Positions 51,112 through 59,844 of a stretch of 64,000 bases of DNA are shown here, piece by piece. How positions within the stretch are numbered: the first letter of the stretch is position 1; every line of letters begins with the position of its first letter. The position numbers were made by a program, and so were the translations under genes. The notes under the pieces are model-generated. The model saw only the letters and a program-made list of their open reading frames with translations. It ran no database searches and was not told the DNA's origin. The stretch spans positions 372,001 to 436,000 of the forward strand of contig NZ_JAAOLX010000003.1 in assembly GCF_011601265.1 (NCBI RefSeq). Direction: 5' to 3'. This DNA comes from Iodobacter violaceini (lineage in GTDB: Bacteria; Pseudomonadota; Gammaproteobacteria; Burkholderiales; Chitinibacteraceae).

Positions 51112-52437
51112 ATGACAACCCAGCACACCCAAGTTGCCATCATCGGCGCAGGTTTTACCGGGCTCGCTGCCGCTTATGAGCTCAGTAAAGCAGGCGTGAG
51201 CGTGCTTGTTCTGGAAGCAGAAGCAGATATTGGCGGCCTGGCCGCAGCATTTGATATTGGTGATCAGTCAGAAAAACTGGATCGTTTTTACCACCACTGG
51301 TTCACCAATGATCTGGAAGTCATGCAGCTAATTAAAGAGCTGAATCTTTGCGATAAAGTAAAAACAAATCCCAGTAATACCGGCATGTATTTTGCCAATC
51401 AATTTTTCAAGCTTTCCACGCCATGGGATTTACTTAAATTTAAACCCCTCGCTTTTCCAGACCGGATCCGCCTCGGCTTACTCGCCTTAAAAGCACGCAA
51501 GGTAGAGAACTGGCAGGTGCTTGAGCATAAAACGGCAGCAGAATGGCTGCGGGAATTAGGCGGGGAAAACGTTTATAAAATCGTTTGGGAGCCATTATTG
51601 CGCGGTAAATTTGGCGCAGTAGCCGATCAGATTTCAGCGGTCTGGTTCTGGAACAAGCTCAAGCTGCGCGGCAGCAGCCGGGGTAAAGGGGGCGAAGAGC
51701 GGCTTGCCTACTTTAAGGGCGGCTTTGTTGCTCTGGTTGAAGCCCTGGCCGCAAAAATCATGCAGCTAGGCGGCAAAATCCAAACCAGCAGCCCGGTTAT
51801 TTCAGTTGCACCGGACAACGGCGGCTGGCTGATTAAAACCGCGAATGGCGATGTTCATGCAGACAGGGTGATCTCCACCCCGGCCTTGCCACTGCTCGCA
51901 AATATGATTGAAAGCTGGGCCAGCCCGGAGTATTTAGCCAAACTGGGCCGCATTAACTATCTGGCCAATGTTTGCCTTGTGCTCGAGCTGGATCATTCCT
52001 TATCGGATACCTACTGGCTGAATGTAAACGACCCAAGCTTCCCCTTTGTAGGTGTAATTGAGCACACCAATTTTCAGAGCACTAAAAATTACGACGGCAA
52101 GCATATTGTTTATTTATCTAAATACCTGCCTCATACCGACGCACTGTATTTAATGAGCGATGACGAGCTGCTCGCTTTTGCCCTGCCCCACTTAAAACGC
52201 ATGTTTCCAAAGTTTCAAGACGCTTGGATCAAAAAACACCATGTCTGGCATGCCCGCTGGGCGCAACCCGTGGTTGAAAAGCATTACAGCCAGCTCATTC
52301 CCGCTTGCGAAAGCCCTAAGCGCGGGCTGTTTTTAGCCTCGATGGCACAAATCTACCCGGAAGACCGGGGCACCAATTACGCAATTCGCGAAGGCCGCAG
52401 AATGGGCAGGCATTTAAGCGATTTAATTCAGCCTTAA
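51112..52437 (+). CDS. FAD-dependent oxidoreductase of the amine-oxidase/UGM-like fold
   Basis: A 441-residue flavoprotein. FAD binds at VAIIGAGFTGLAAAYELSKAGVSVLVLEAEADIGGLA; EKLDRFYHHWFTND and YKIVWEPLLRGKFGAVADQISAVWFWNKLKLRG follow, and the C-terminus has IYPEDRGTNYAIREGRRMGRHL. It is similar in layout to protoporphyrinogen-oxidase and UDP-galactopyranose-mutase-like proteins used in surface-glycan gene clusters. It ends the four-gene run and is followed by a strong terminator. It might modify a sugar or a polyprenyl chain; substrate unknown. Confidence 0.85.
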   Translation: MTTQHTQVAIIGAGFTGLAAAYELSKAGVSVLVLEAEADIGGLAAAFDIGDQSEKLDRFYHHWFTNDLEVMQLIKELNLCDKVKTNPSNTGMYFANQFFKLSTPWDLLKFKPLAFPDRIRLGLLALKARKVENWQVLEHKTAAEWLRELGGENVYKIVWEPLLRGKFGAVADQISAVWFWNKLKLRGSSRGKGGEERLAYFKGGFVALVEALAAKIMQLGGKIQTSSPVISVAPDNGGWLIKTANGDVHADRVISTPALPLLANMIESWASPEYLAKLGRINYLANVCLVLELDHSLSDTYWLNVNDPSFPFVGVIEHTNFQSTKNYDGKHIVYLSKYLPHTDALYLMSDDELLAFALPHLKRMFPKFQDAWIKKHHVWHARWAQPVVEKHYSQLIPACESPKRGLFLASMAQIYPEDRGTNYAIREGRRMGRHLSDLIQP

Positions 52438-52455
52438 TGCAATCGCCATGCATAA

Positions 52456-52479
52456 AAAAAGCCCCAAGCGGGGCTTTTT
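52456..52479. terminator. Bidirectional rho-independent terminator
   Basis: GCCCC (52461-52465) pairs with GGGGC (52470-52474) around AAGC, flanked by five A and five T residues that extend the stem. It lies between the convergent FAD oxidoreductase and YidB-type genes. Confidence 0.92.
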
Positions 52480-52497
52480 CTGATGGCGAATCCTTTC

Positions 52498-52896
52498 TTA
52501 ACCAAACAACTTGCCCTTCAGCAGATCAAGGCCAGCGGCCAGAACATTATTGCCTTCGGGTACTTCACCATTGGGCGTGAGCTTATCCACCAGCTGAGGC
52601 AGATATTCAGAAATTTTCCCCGCCGCTTCAGACGGATCAATCCCCAGTTTTTCTGCTACAGAAGCCACCGCATCTTTGCCCAGCACAGATTGAATTTGTT
52701 CGCTGCTCACAGGTAAGTTTTCACCCGTGCCCACCCATGACTGCACTAACTCAGATAAACCACCGCTCTGAAACTTCTCTAACAAACCAGAAATACCTCC
52801 CTGCTGCTCCAAAAGGCCAGACAAAGATTGTGCAAAGCCTTCCGGTAATTCTTTTCCACCCAAAAACTGTCCGGCCAACTGATCGATAAGTCCCAT
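52498..52896 (-). CDS. YidB family protein (DUF937)
   Basis: A 132-residue soluble protein starting MGLIDQLAGQFLGG, with QGGISGLLEKFQSGGLSELVQSWVGTGENLPVSSEQIQSVLG, the DUF937/YidB core. The end LPQLVDKLTPNGEVPEG is also family-like. No signal peptide. The family is widespread and small, with no clear biochemical role. The gene is isolated, sharing a terminator with the preceding cluster. Confidence 0.88.
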   Translation of the reverse strand: MGLIDQLAGQFLGGKELPEGFAQSLSGLLEQQGGISGLLEKFQSGGLSELVQSWVGTGENLPVSSEQIQSVLGKDAVASVAEKLGIDPSEAAGKISEYLPQLVDKLTPNGEVPEGNNVLAAGLDLLKGKLFG

Positions 52897-53461
<565 letters not shown>

Positions 53462-53595
53462 GGCGTATACACAGCGTATCGCCAGCCACTGTCGCCAGCG
53501 ATACGCAATCAATATCTTGCTTGCTTCACCCTGCTCAAGCCTGCCAGACAGCTTGAGATCATTTAGCCCACTATCCCATTCCAGAGAATATTCAA

Positions 53596-54321
53596 ATGAA
53601 TCACCGCATTCTTTTTGTTGAAGATGATGCTGAACTGGCAGAACTGGTTGGTAGTTATTTACGCTCGTTTGAATTTAATATTGAAGTCCTGCCCGACGGC
53701 AGCGGCTTGATCGAAGCAGTGCGCAATAATCCGCCCTCGCTCGTGTTGCTTGATATTATGCTGCCCGGTAAAGACGGGCTTACCCTTTGCCGGGAATTAC
53801 GCGAATTCTGGACAGGGCCAGTTATTTTGCTCACCTCGCTCAATAGCGATATGAACCAGATTCTGGGCTTTGAAATTGGTGCAACTGATTATGTGGTTAA
53901 AACCACCCCCCCTTCAGTATTGCTCGCCCGAATTCGTGCTCACCTGCGTAAAACAGCAGGCGGCACGCCTATCGTATCGAGTGCCGCACCTGCGCCAGAC
54001 CGCTCCACGCTTAATTTTGGCCAGCTTTTAGTTGATCTGCGTAACCGCACCGCCAGTTATCGCGGCGAAGCGCTGGGCTTATCAACGGGTGATTTTGACT
54101 TGCTCTGGGCTTTGGCCAGCCAGGCAGGTGATATTTTGTCGCGCGATCACTTATTAAAAGTATTACGCGGGATTGAATACGATGGCATGGACAGAAGTAT
54201 CGATGTTGCCATTTCCCGTTTGCGTAAAAAACTGGACGACGATCCTAACGAGCCGCGCAAAATTAAAACCATCCGCCACAAAGGCTATTTATTTGCTACC
54301 GATATCTGGTGGCAGGAATAA
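53596..54321 (+). CDS. rstA: Response regulator RstA
   Basis: A 241-residue OmpR-type regulator. The receiver domain (1-118) has the acidic pair VEDDAELAEL and the phosphorylated Asp53 in LVLLDIMLPGKDG; the C-terminal winged helix (about 140-236) includes GLSTGDFDLLWALASQAGDILSRDHLLKVLRGIEYDGMDRSIDV. The sequence and the partner kinase match RstA/RstB, which in enterobacteria control acid-shock gene asr. An asr-like gene and a ydgD-like gene follow immediately here. A long stem-loop lies between rstA and rstB. Confidence 0.88.
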   Translation: MNHRILFVEDDAELAELVGSYLRSFEFNIEVLPDGSGLIEAVRNNPPSLVLLDIMLPGKDGLTLCRELREFWTGPVILLTSLNSDMNQILGFEIGATDYVVKTTPPSVLLARIRAHLRKTAGGTPIVSSAAPAPDRSTLNFGQLLVDLRNRTASYRGEALGLSTGDFDLLWALASQAGDILSRDHLLKVLRGIEYDGMDRSIDVAISRLRKKLDDDPNEPRKIKTIRHKGYLFATDIWWQE

Positions 54322-54397
54322 ATCAGGGCGCACGAAAGCGTAGCTGAGTATCCGCAGAGCACTGGCAGTAAAGGCCGGATTCCAGCATCTTCTCCTT

Positions 54398-54455
54398 CGC
54401 ATTGGCTTATGCCGGTTTATTCCCCTCAAGCCGTAATAAACCGCTAAGCCATGCG
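54398..54455 (+). repeat. Long stem-loop in the rstA-rstB spacer
   Basis: CGCAT-T-GGCTTA-TGC-CGGTTTATT (54398-54421) pairs with AATAAACCG-C-TAAGCC-ATGCG (54435-54455), 20 paired bases with small bulges and a 13-base loop. It ends 25 bases before the rstB start. It has no T-run, so it may be an mRNA processing or attenuation element, or a small inserted palindrome. Confidence 0.6.
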
Positions 54456-54480
54456 CTACCCTTATCCCTGACGACTGACT

Positions 54481-55779
54481 ATGCGCCAACTCTTTTTACG
54501 TTTTTATCTTACCGTGGTGGTTTGCTTTTTAGCCTCGTCCCTTGTGATTGGTGCGCTCTATAAAAACTTACTTGAGCGCAGCAATGAACATTATCTTTCT
54601 GATATTTTTAAAACAACGATCAGTGTTGTTGAATCCACCCTGGGCGATTTACCGCCCTCCATCTGGCACGATGAAGTAAAACGCCTGAAAAATAAGCTGC
54701 CCCTGCCTGTAGAAATTGAAACGCTCAATACCTATACGCTCAGCCCTGGCAATCAGGACGCGCTGATCAATGGTGATATTATTTTTTTACAAAACCAGGA
54801 TGTTTACCTGCACCGTATTCCAGACACCGGCCTGATGGTGGTCCTTGGCCCTGTTCCCTATCTGCAACGATTAGATAACTTTGCATGGGCCGATTTAGTG
54901 GCCCTGCTGCTGATGTGTGCAGCCTTAGGTGTGCCCACCTGGCTGTGGCTGCGCCCTTTGTGGCGCGATTTACAACATATGGCCAGACAAAGCCGCCAGC
55001 TGGGTGAAGGCGATTTCAGCACCCGAGTAACCCTGCATGAAGGCTCCACACTGAATTCGCTGGGCGTCACTTTTAACCGGATGGCGCACGACGTAGAAGA
55101 ACTCACAGCCAGCCGCAAAGCTCTGATCGATGCGGTATCGCATGATTTACGCACCCCGCTGGCAAGGCTGCGCTATCGCTTAGAAGCCATCAAAGGCGGA
55201 GCAGAAAGCAGCCAGCAAATTGTGGCCATTGAACGGGATCTGGGGCAAATCGATGAATTGATCGAAGAATGGCTCACCATGTCTACCCTGGATAAGCCAC
55301 AGCTGAAGCTTGAAACCCAGGCGATTGAAATTCTGCCATGGCTCAGACGGCAAATCAGTGAGTTCAGCAGCCAGGGCAATATCACCCCCGAGCTCGTCAA
55401 TCTATTGCCCGGAAAAACGCCTTTTCTGGAAGCAGACAGCCACTATCTCACCCGCGCACTGGCAAATTTAATGGGCAATGCCAGACGCTATGGCGGTACA
55501 GCCATCATGCTCACGATTGAATGGGAAAACGGGCTGGCTAAACTTCATGTCGATGATAATGGCCAGGGGATTCCAGAATCCGAACGGCAGCGCCTCCTGC
55601 AACCCTTCGAGCGCTTAGAAGTCAGCCGCAATCGCCAAACTGGCGGCTTTGGCCTGGGGCTGGCGATTGTTTCGATGATTATGCGCGGGCACAACGGGGC
55701 CGCAGTTATCAGCGATGCTCCGCTGGGTGGCGCGCGCGTCACACTATGCTGGCCCAGCCCGCTTAAAAATGCACTTTAA
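54481..55779 (+). CDS. rstB: Sensor histidine kinase RstB
   Basis: A 432-residue membrane histidine kinase. Membrane helices lie at about 7-28 and 137-157, with a small periplasmic domain between. HAMP (about 158-210) is followed by the phosphorylated His in VSHDLRTPLARLRYRLEA and the ATP-binding boxes ANLMGNARRYGG, VDDNGQGIP and GGFGLGLAIVSM. It is the cognate partner of RstA. The start lacks a good ribosome site and lies just after the stem-loop. Known RstB stimuli include acid, low magnesium and membrane disturbance. Confidence 0.9.
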   Translation: MRQLFLRFYLTVVVCFLASSLVIGALYKNLLERSNEHYLSDIFKTTISVVESTLGDLPPSIWHDEVKRLKNKLPLPVEIETLNTYTLSPGNQDALINGDIIFLQNQDVYLHRIPDTGLMVVLGPVPYLQRLDNFAWADLVALLLMCAALGVPTWLWLRPLWRDLQHMARQSRQLGEGDFSTRVTLHEGSTLNSLGVTFNRMAHDVEELTASRKALIDAVSHDLRTPLARLRYRLEAIKGGAESSQQIVAIERDLGQIDELIEEWLTMSTLDKPQLKLETQAIEILPWLRRQISEFSSQGNITPELVNLLPGKTPFLEADSHYLTRALANLMGNARRYGGTAIMLTIEWENGLAKLHVDDNGQGIPESERQRLLQPFERLEVSRNRQTGGFGLGLAIVSMIMRGHNGAAVISDAPLGGARVTLCWPSPLKNAL

Positions 55780-55801
55780 TTCCATTCCCAGGCGAGGCAC
55801 G

Positions 55802-55815
55802 TACATAGCGTTACA
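55802..55815 (+). promoter_or_regulatory. RstA-box-like site before the asr-like gene
   Basis: The bases TACATAGCGTTACA match the RstA box TACATNTNGTTACA at 11 of 12 defined positions. The site lies 95 bases before the asr-like start codon, in the gap after rstB. The half GTTACA could also overlap a -35 region; a weak -10 (TATCGA) follows at 55833. This is the expected place for RstA activation of asr. Confidence 0.65.
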
Positions 55816-55910
55816 GACTGCTACCAAGGGCTTATCGAGTTTTAAAGAAGAAGTGTTGATAATCCATTTCATAGCAACACCAATCACATACTTCCTCCAG
55901 GGACAAACAA

Positions 55911-56462
55911 ATGAACAAGCTTCTTGCCGTATTGCTCGCTACAGTTTTCGCTTCAGCTACTTCATTCGCTGCTGACACTACAGCTTCTACAGCTTCTACT
56001 GTTAAGACAGTTAAAGTTGAAAAGCACGCTAAAAAAGCAAAAGTAGCTCCAGCATCTGCTGCATCAACAGTTCAAAAAGCTCAAGCTAAGAAAGCCGCTG
56101 CTTCTGCTGCTTCTACAGTACAAAAAGCTCAAGCTAAGAAAGCTGCTGCTTCTGCTGCTTCTACAGTACAAAAAGCTCAAGCTAAGAAAGCCGCTGCTTC
56201 TGCTGCTTCTACAGTACAAAAAGCTCAAGCTAAGAAAGCTGCTGCTTCTGCTGCTTCTACAGTACAAAAAGCTCAAGCTAAGAAAGCCGCTGCTTCTGCT
56301 GCTTCTACAGTACAAAAAGCTCAAGCTAAGAAAGCTGCTGCTTCTGCTGCTTCTACAGTACAAAAAGCTCAAGCTAAGAAAGCTGCTGCTTCTGCTGCTT
56401 CTGCTGTACAAAAAGTTCAAGCCAAGAAAGTTGCTGCTTCTGCCGCTTCTGCTGCTAAGTAA
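55911..56462 (+). CDS. asr: Asr-like acid-shock protein made of 16-residue repeats
   Basis: A 183-residue secreted protein. Residues 1-21 form a signal peptide ending SFAA. Residues 22-55 are Thr/Lys-rich, and residues 56-183 are eight repeats of KAQAKKAAASAASTVQ (six identical, one STVQ to SAVQ, the last changed at three places). The mature protein is Ala-, Lys- and Ser-rich, very basic and presumably disordered. This composition and the gene order rstA-rstB-asr-ydgD match E. coli Asr, a periplasmic acid-shock protein. Sequence identity to E. coli Asr itself is low outside composition, so the name rests on layout and repeats. AGGGACA precedes the start. It has its own terminator. Confidence 0.75.
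   Translation: MNKLLAVLLATVFASATSFAADTTASTASTVKTVKVEKHAKKAKVAPASAASTVQKAQAKKAAASAASTVQKAQAKKAAASAASTVQKAQAKKAAASAASTVQKAQAKKAAASAASTVQKAQAKKAAASAASTVQKAQAKKAAASAASTVQKAQAKKAAASAASAVQKVQAKKVAASAASAAK
56076..56459 (+). repeat. Eight tandem 48-base coding repeats
   Basis: Each unit encodes the 16-residue Asr repeat. The Ala codon after AAGAAA alternates GCC, GCT, GCC, GCT, GCC, GCT in the first six units, which suggests growth by duplication of 96-base dimers. The seventh and eighth units have GCT and changed codons. Confidence 0.9.
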
Positions 56463-56478
56463 TAACACTTGCTGTACC

Positions 56479-56506
56479 AAAAACGGGGACTTCGGTCCCC
56501 GTTTTT
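56479..56506 (+). terminator. Rho-independent terminator after the asr-like gene
   Basis: AAAAACGGGGAC (56479-56490) pairs with GTCCCCGTTTTT (56495-56506) around a TTCG tetraloop, followed by more T residues. Placed 17 bases after the stop codon. Confidence 0.95.
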
Positions 56507-56593
56507 GTTTTTCTGTAAAAGATTGATTTCAACAGGGAACAGATCGCTCCGTTTCTTATCTAAATCAACCTTACCCCTTCAGAACACAGATTA

Positions 56594-57370
56594 ATGAAAC
56601 GCAGATACCTGATCGCCTTAGTGATTGCTTTATCAAGCAATGCTTTCGCACTAAGCAATAAAGAAAAAAAAGCGCTTTTTTTTGGCACTGATAACCGTGT
56701 TTTTATTGAAGCTCCCTATGCTGCGCCTTTTTCGGCCATAGGCCAGCTTGAAACAGCCGCCGCCAGCACTTGCACAGCAACCCTGGTTGCACCAGATTTA
56801 GCGATTACTGCAGCGCATTGCTTTTTAATGGACGCAAAAAAACTGGATGCTGGCCGGTGGTTTAAAGCGGGTTTTCATAAAGGTGAATACCAGGCCCGCT
56901 ATCAGGTACTCTCCCAAACGTTCCATCCGCGCTTTAAAAAAGGCTTAGTTTATAAAGGCGATGATGTTTATATTCAGGATTCTGCTGCCGCCTATGATAT
57001 TGCCTGGCTAAAGCTGAAATTAGTTGACGGCAATGCCCCCGCCCCCCTCGCCTTATTCAGCGGCAATAAAACAGAATTAAAAGCGGGGATTGCACACAGC
57101 AAATCACTGATCACTCAGGCAGGCTTTGCTGAAGATCACGACACCGAGCTGACTGCGCACAAAGATTGCAAGATCACCCGCTTACGCACAAATAACACGA
57201 TTTATCATCGCTGCGATACTTTAGCTGGCGATTCAGGCTCGCCAATTTGGATCAACACCGCAAGCGGCCCGCAAATTATTGCAGTGCAAAGCTCTGCTCC
57301 AGACTGGTTTAATCGTAAAAAAGCCGATAACGTGGGTGTAACAGTCTTGCAACTACCGCCTAAACCCTGA
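56594..57370 (+). CDS. ydgD: Periplasmic trypsin-like serine protease (YdgD-like)
   Basis: A 258-residue secreted protease. Signal peptide about 1-19 (ending AFA). The trypsin-type triad is His75 (TAAHC), Asp135 (AYDIAWLKL) and Ser214 ([10 protein letters not shown]), with a disulfide pair likely between Cys60 and Cys76. This is the V8/trypsin-like YdgD group, and ydgD follows asr in E. coli, so the order here is a conserved synteny. A link in which the protease cleaves the secreted Asr-like protein is inferred from position and not proven. It has its own ribosome site and follows the asr terminator. Confidence 0.8.
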   Translation: MKRRYLIALVIALSSNAFALSNKEKKALFFGTDNRVFIEAPYAAPFSAIGQLETAAASTCTATLVAPDLAITAAHCFLMDAKKLDAGRWFKAGFHKGEYQARYQVLSQTFHPRFKKGLVYKGDDVYIQDSAAAYDIAWLKLKLVDGNAPAPLALFSGNKTELKAGIAHSKSLITQAGFAEDHDTELTAHKDCKITRLRTNNTIYHRCDTLAGDSGSPIWINTASGPQIIAVQSSAPDWFNRKKADNVGVTVLQLPPKP

Positions 57371-57402
57371 TAATTGCAGTTCAAAGGCGAAAAGGTAGAG
57401 AC

Positions 57403-58659
57403 ATGGATATCAAAGCTTATATGCAGCAAGTGGGGCGCCAGGCTCGTGCAGCCAGCCGCCAGATGGCAAAAGCCGACACGCAGACTAAAAATCGGGCATT
57501 AAATGCAATTGCCGATGCACTGCTGCGCGATGCAGAAGCTTTGCTCGCTGCTAATAATCGCGATATGGAGCAAGCCAGGCAAGATGGTTTAGAGCCAGCC
57601 ATGCTTGATCGCCTGCTAATCACACCCAAGACCATTGAAAGCATGGCAGAAGGTTTGCATCAGATTGCCAGCCTGCCCGACCCGGTTGGCGAGATGGGCG
57701 ATTTCAAATTTCGCCCCTCCGGCATCCAGTTAGGCAAAATGCGTGTGCCTTTAGGTGTGATTGGCATTATTTACGAGGCCCGCCCCAATGTAACTGCGGA
57801 TGCTGCCGGTCTCTGTATTAAATCGGGTAATGCCACTATTTTACGCGGTGGACGGGAAGCCTTTCATTGTAATCAAGCCATCGCACGCTGCGTAAGCGAA
57901 GGGCTGCAAATGGCCGGTTTGCCTGCAACTGCGGTGCAAATTATTGAAACACCAGATCGGGCAGCCGTGGGTGAGCTGATTACCATGAACGAGTTTGTCG
58001 ATGTGATCGTGCCGCGTGGTGGTAAAGGCCTGATTGCCCGCATTGCTGCCGATGCCCGCGTGCCCGTTATCAAGCATTTAGATGGCATTTGCCATGTGTA
58101 TATCGATGAAGAAGCCGACCCGGTAAAAGCCATTGCCATCAGCGATAACGCCAAAACGCATCGTTATGGCACATGCAACACCATGGAAACGCTGCTGGTG
58201 CACGAAAACGTTGCCGGGCTGATTTTGCCACCGCTGGCAGAAATCTATGCCAGCAAAGGCGTAGAGCTGCGTGGCTGTGCTAAAACACTGACCCTGCTGC
58301 CACAAATCAACGTTGCAACGGAAGAAGACTGGGCCACAGAATACCTCGCGCCTATTTTAGCGATTAAAATCGTCAGCGATCTGGACGAGGCGATTGAGCA
58401 TATCAACACATGGGGCAGCCATCACACCGATGCGATTGTTACCGAAAACTACACTAAATCACGGCAGTTTTTGCGTGAAGTGGATTCATCCAGCGTCATG
58501 ATTAATGCCTCTACCCGCTTTGCCGATGGTTTTGAATATGGCTTAGGTGCTGAAATTGGCATCTCAACCGATAAAATTCATGCCCGCGGCCCGGTTGGGC
58601 TCAATGGCTTAACCAGCGAAAAGTGGATTGTTTTTGGTAACGGCGAAATCCGCAGCTGA
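57403..58659 (+). CDS. proA: Gamma-glutamyl phosphate reductase
   Basis: A 418-residue enzyme of proline synthesis that reduces gamma-glutamyl phosphate to the semialdehyde with NADPH. The family blocks are [65 protein letters not shown] and the catalytic cysteine in [26 protein letters not shown] precedes the ATG. Its stop shares one base with nadD (TGATG), so the two genes are coupled. proB is not adjacent. Confidence 0.96.
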   Translation: MDIKAYMQQVGRQARAASRQMAKADTQTKNRALNAIADALLRDAEALLAANNRDMEQARQDGLEPAMLDRLLITPKTIESMAEGLHQIASLPDPVGEMGDFKFRPSGIQLGKMRVPLGVIGIIYEARPNVTADAAGLCIKSGNATILRGGREAFHCNQAIARCVSEGLQMAGLPATAVQIIETPDRAAVGELITMNEFVDVIVPRGGKGLIARIAADARVPVIKHLDGICHVYIDEEADPVKAIAISDNAKTHRYGTCNTMETLLVHENVAGLILPPLAEIYASKGVELRGCAKTLTLLPQINVATEEDWATEYLAPILAIKIVSDLDEAIEHINTWGSHHTDAIVTENYTKSRQFLREVDSSSVMINASTRFADGFEYGLGAEIGISTDKIHARGPVGLNGLTSEKWIVFGNGEIRS

Positions 58660-59285
58660 TGCAACAGGCACTGGGCATTTATGGCGGCACTTTTAACCCG
58701 GTGCACTTTGGGCATATAGCTTTAGCCCGTGCCCTGAGGGATAACTTTGCTTTAAGCGAAGTCCGGCTCATCCCAACGGGCGTACCACCACACCGCACAC
58801 CAGACATCAGCGCCGCACAACGTCTGGAATGGCTGAAGCTTTCTTTAATCGGTGAACAAAACCTGGTTGCCGATGACCGGGAAGTCAGAAAAGGGAATGT
58901 CAGTTTTACTTTTGACACCCTGACAGAATTACAACAAGAACAACCGCATAGCCTGTTAGTCTGGCTGATAGGTGGCGATTCTTTCGCCCATCTGCCAAGC
59001 TGGTATCGATGGCAAGAGCTATTAGAAATGGGGCATCTGGTGGTTGCCAATCGCCCCGGCTTTAGCAAACTTCCGGCAGAAATTGCCGGTGAATTTGCCA
59101 AACGCCATGCAGAAGCTTCGCCGCAGACCCTGGCTCGGGGTAAAATCAGCGTTTTGCCTCTGCCACCGATGCCCGCGTCATCCACACTGATTCGTGAGAA
59201 GCTTGCGCGCGGCGAAGATGTAAGCGATCTGAGCCCAATTGCCGCGATATTGCAGCAATCAGGCCTTTACTCTAAAAACACTTAA
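58659..59285 (+). CDS. nadD: Nicotinate-nucleotide adenylyltransferase
   Basis: A 208-residue enzyme that makes deamido-NAD from nicotinate mononucleotide and ATP. The nucleotidyltransferase motifs are GGTFNPVHFGHIALA (HxGH) and SSTLIREKLARGED (ISSTxIR-type). The TGATG overlap with proA and the following rsfS gene fit the common proA-nadD-rsfS order of betaproteobacteria. Confidence 0.95.
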   Translation: MQQALGIYGGTFNPVHFGHIALARALRDNFALSEVRLIPTGVPPHRTPDISAAQRLEWLKLSLIGEQNLVADDREVRKGNVSFTFDTLTELQQEQPHSLLVWLIGGDSFAHLPSWYRWQELLEMGHLVVANRPGFSKLPAEIAGEFAKRHAEASPQTLARGKISVLPLPPMPASSTLIREKLARGEDVSDLSPIAAILQQSGLYSKNT

Positions 59286-59392
59286 TGTGTTTTTATATTT
59301 TGAAATACTGCTTTGTTGACTCAACTTTCAGGCAGCACAGCTATTGCGGCCCCTTTGCAATAGCCACTTTTTACTTTGGAAACACATAAATT

Positions 59393-59770
59393 ATGGCAAT
59401 GAACGAATACACCCAAGCAATGCGCGCACTTGCAATCACGGCTCTTGAAGATATCAAGGGCAAAGACATTGTGGATATGGACACCACAGAGCTCACCGAT
59501 CTGTTTGATTGCATGATTGTTTGCACGGGTGACTCAAACCGCCAGGTTCGCGCACTGGCAAACAATGTCGTTGTTGATCTGAAAGCCAAAGGCTATGAAA
59601 TCATGAGTACCGAAGGCCACGAATCTGGCGAATGGGTACTGGTTGATGCAGGCTCACTGGTTGTTCACGTTATGCTGCCGCCGGTACGTGATTACTACGA
59701 TCTGGAACAACTCTGGGGAGGCCAAAAACCTACATTCAGCCCGCTTGGCAAGCCTTGGAGCGCCGTATAA
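59393..59770 (+). CDS. rsfS: Ribosome silencing factor RsfS
   Basis: A 125-residue protein that binds ribosomal protein L14 and blocks subunit joining when nutrients are low. Family elements are ALEDIKGKDIVDMDTTELTDLFDCMIVCTGDSNRQVRALANNV and EGHESGEWVLVDAGSLVVHVMLPPVRDYYDLEQLWG. Its usual downstream partner rlmH is missing here; a CHASE-type sensor gene follows. Confidence 0.95.
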   Translation: MAMNEYTQAMRALAITALEDIKGKDIVDMDTTELTDLFDCMIVCTGDSNRQVRALANNVVVDLKAKGYEIMSTEGHESGEWVLVDAGSLVVHVMLPPVRDYYDLEQLWGGQKPTFSPLGKPWSAV

Positions 59771-59844
59771 GGATATTTGCAGCCCTGGGAGGCACTGAGT
59801 TTCAGGCCTTCTAAAAAGAGCAATGTAAGCAGAGACCCGCTTAA

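Noticed and set aside
56076-56459. CRISPR-like direct repeats
   Set aside because: The units are adjacent without spacers and encode protein in frame.
56064-56480. 138-residue repeat-rich frame antisense to asr
   Set aside because: It is only the complement of the 48-base repeats.
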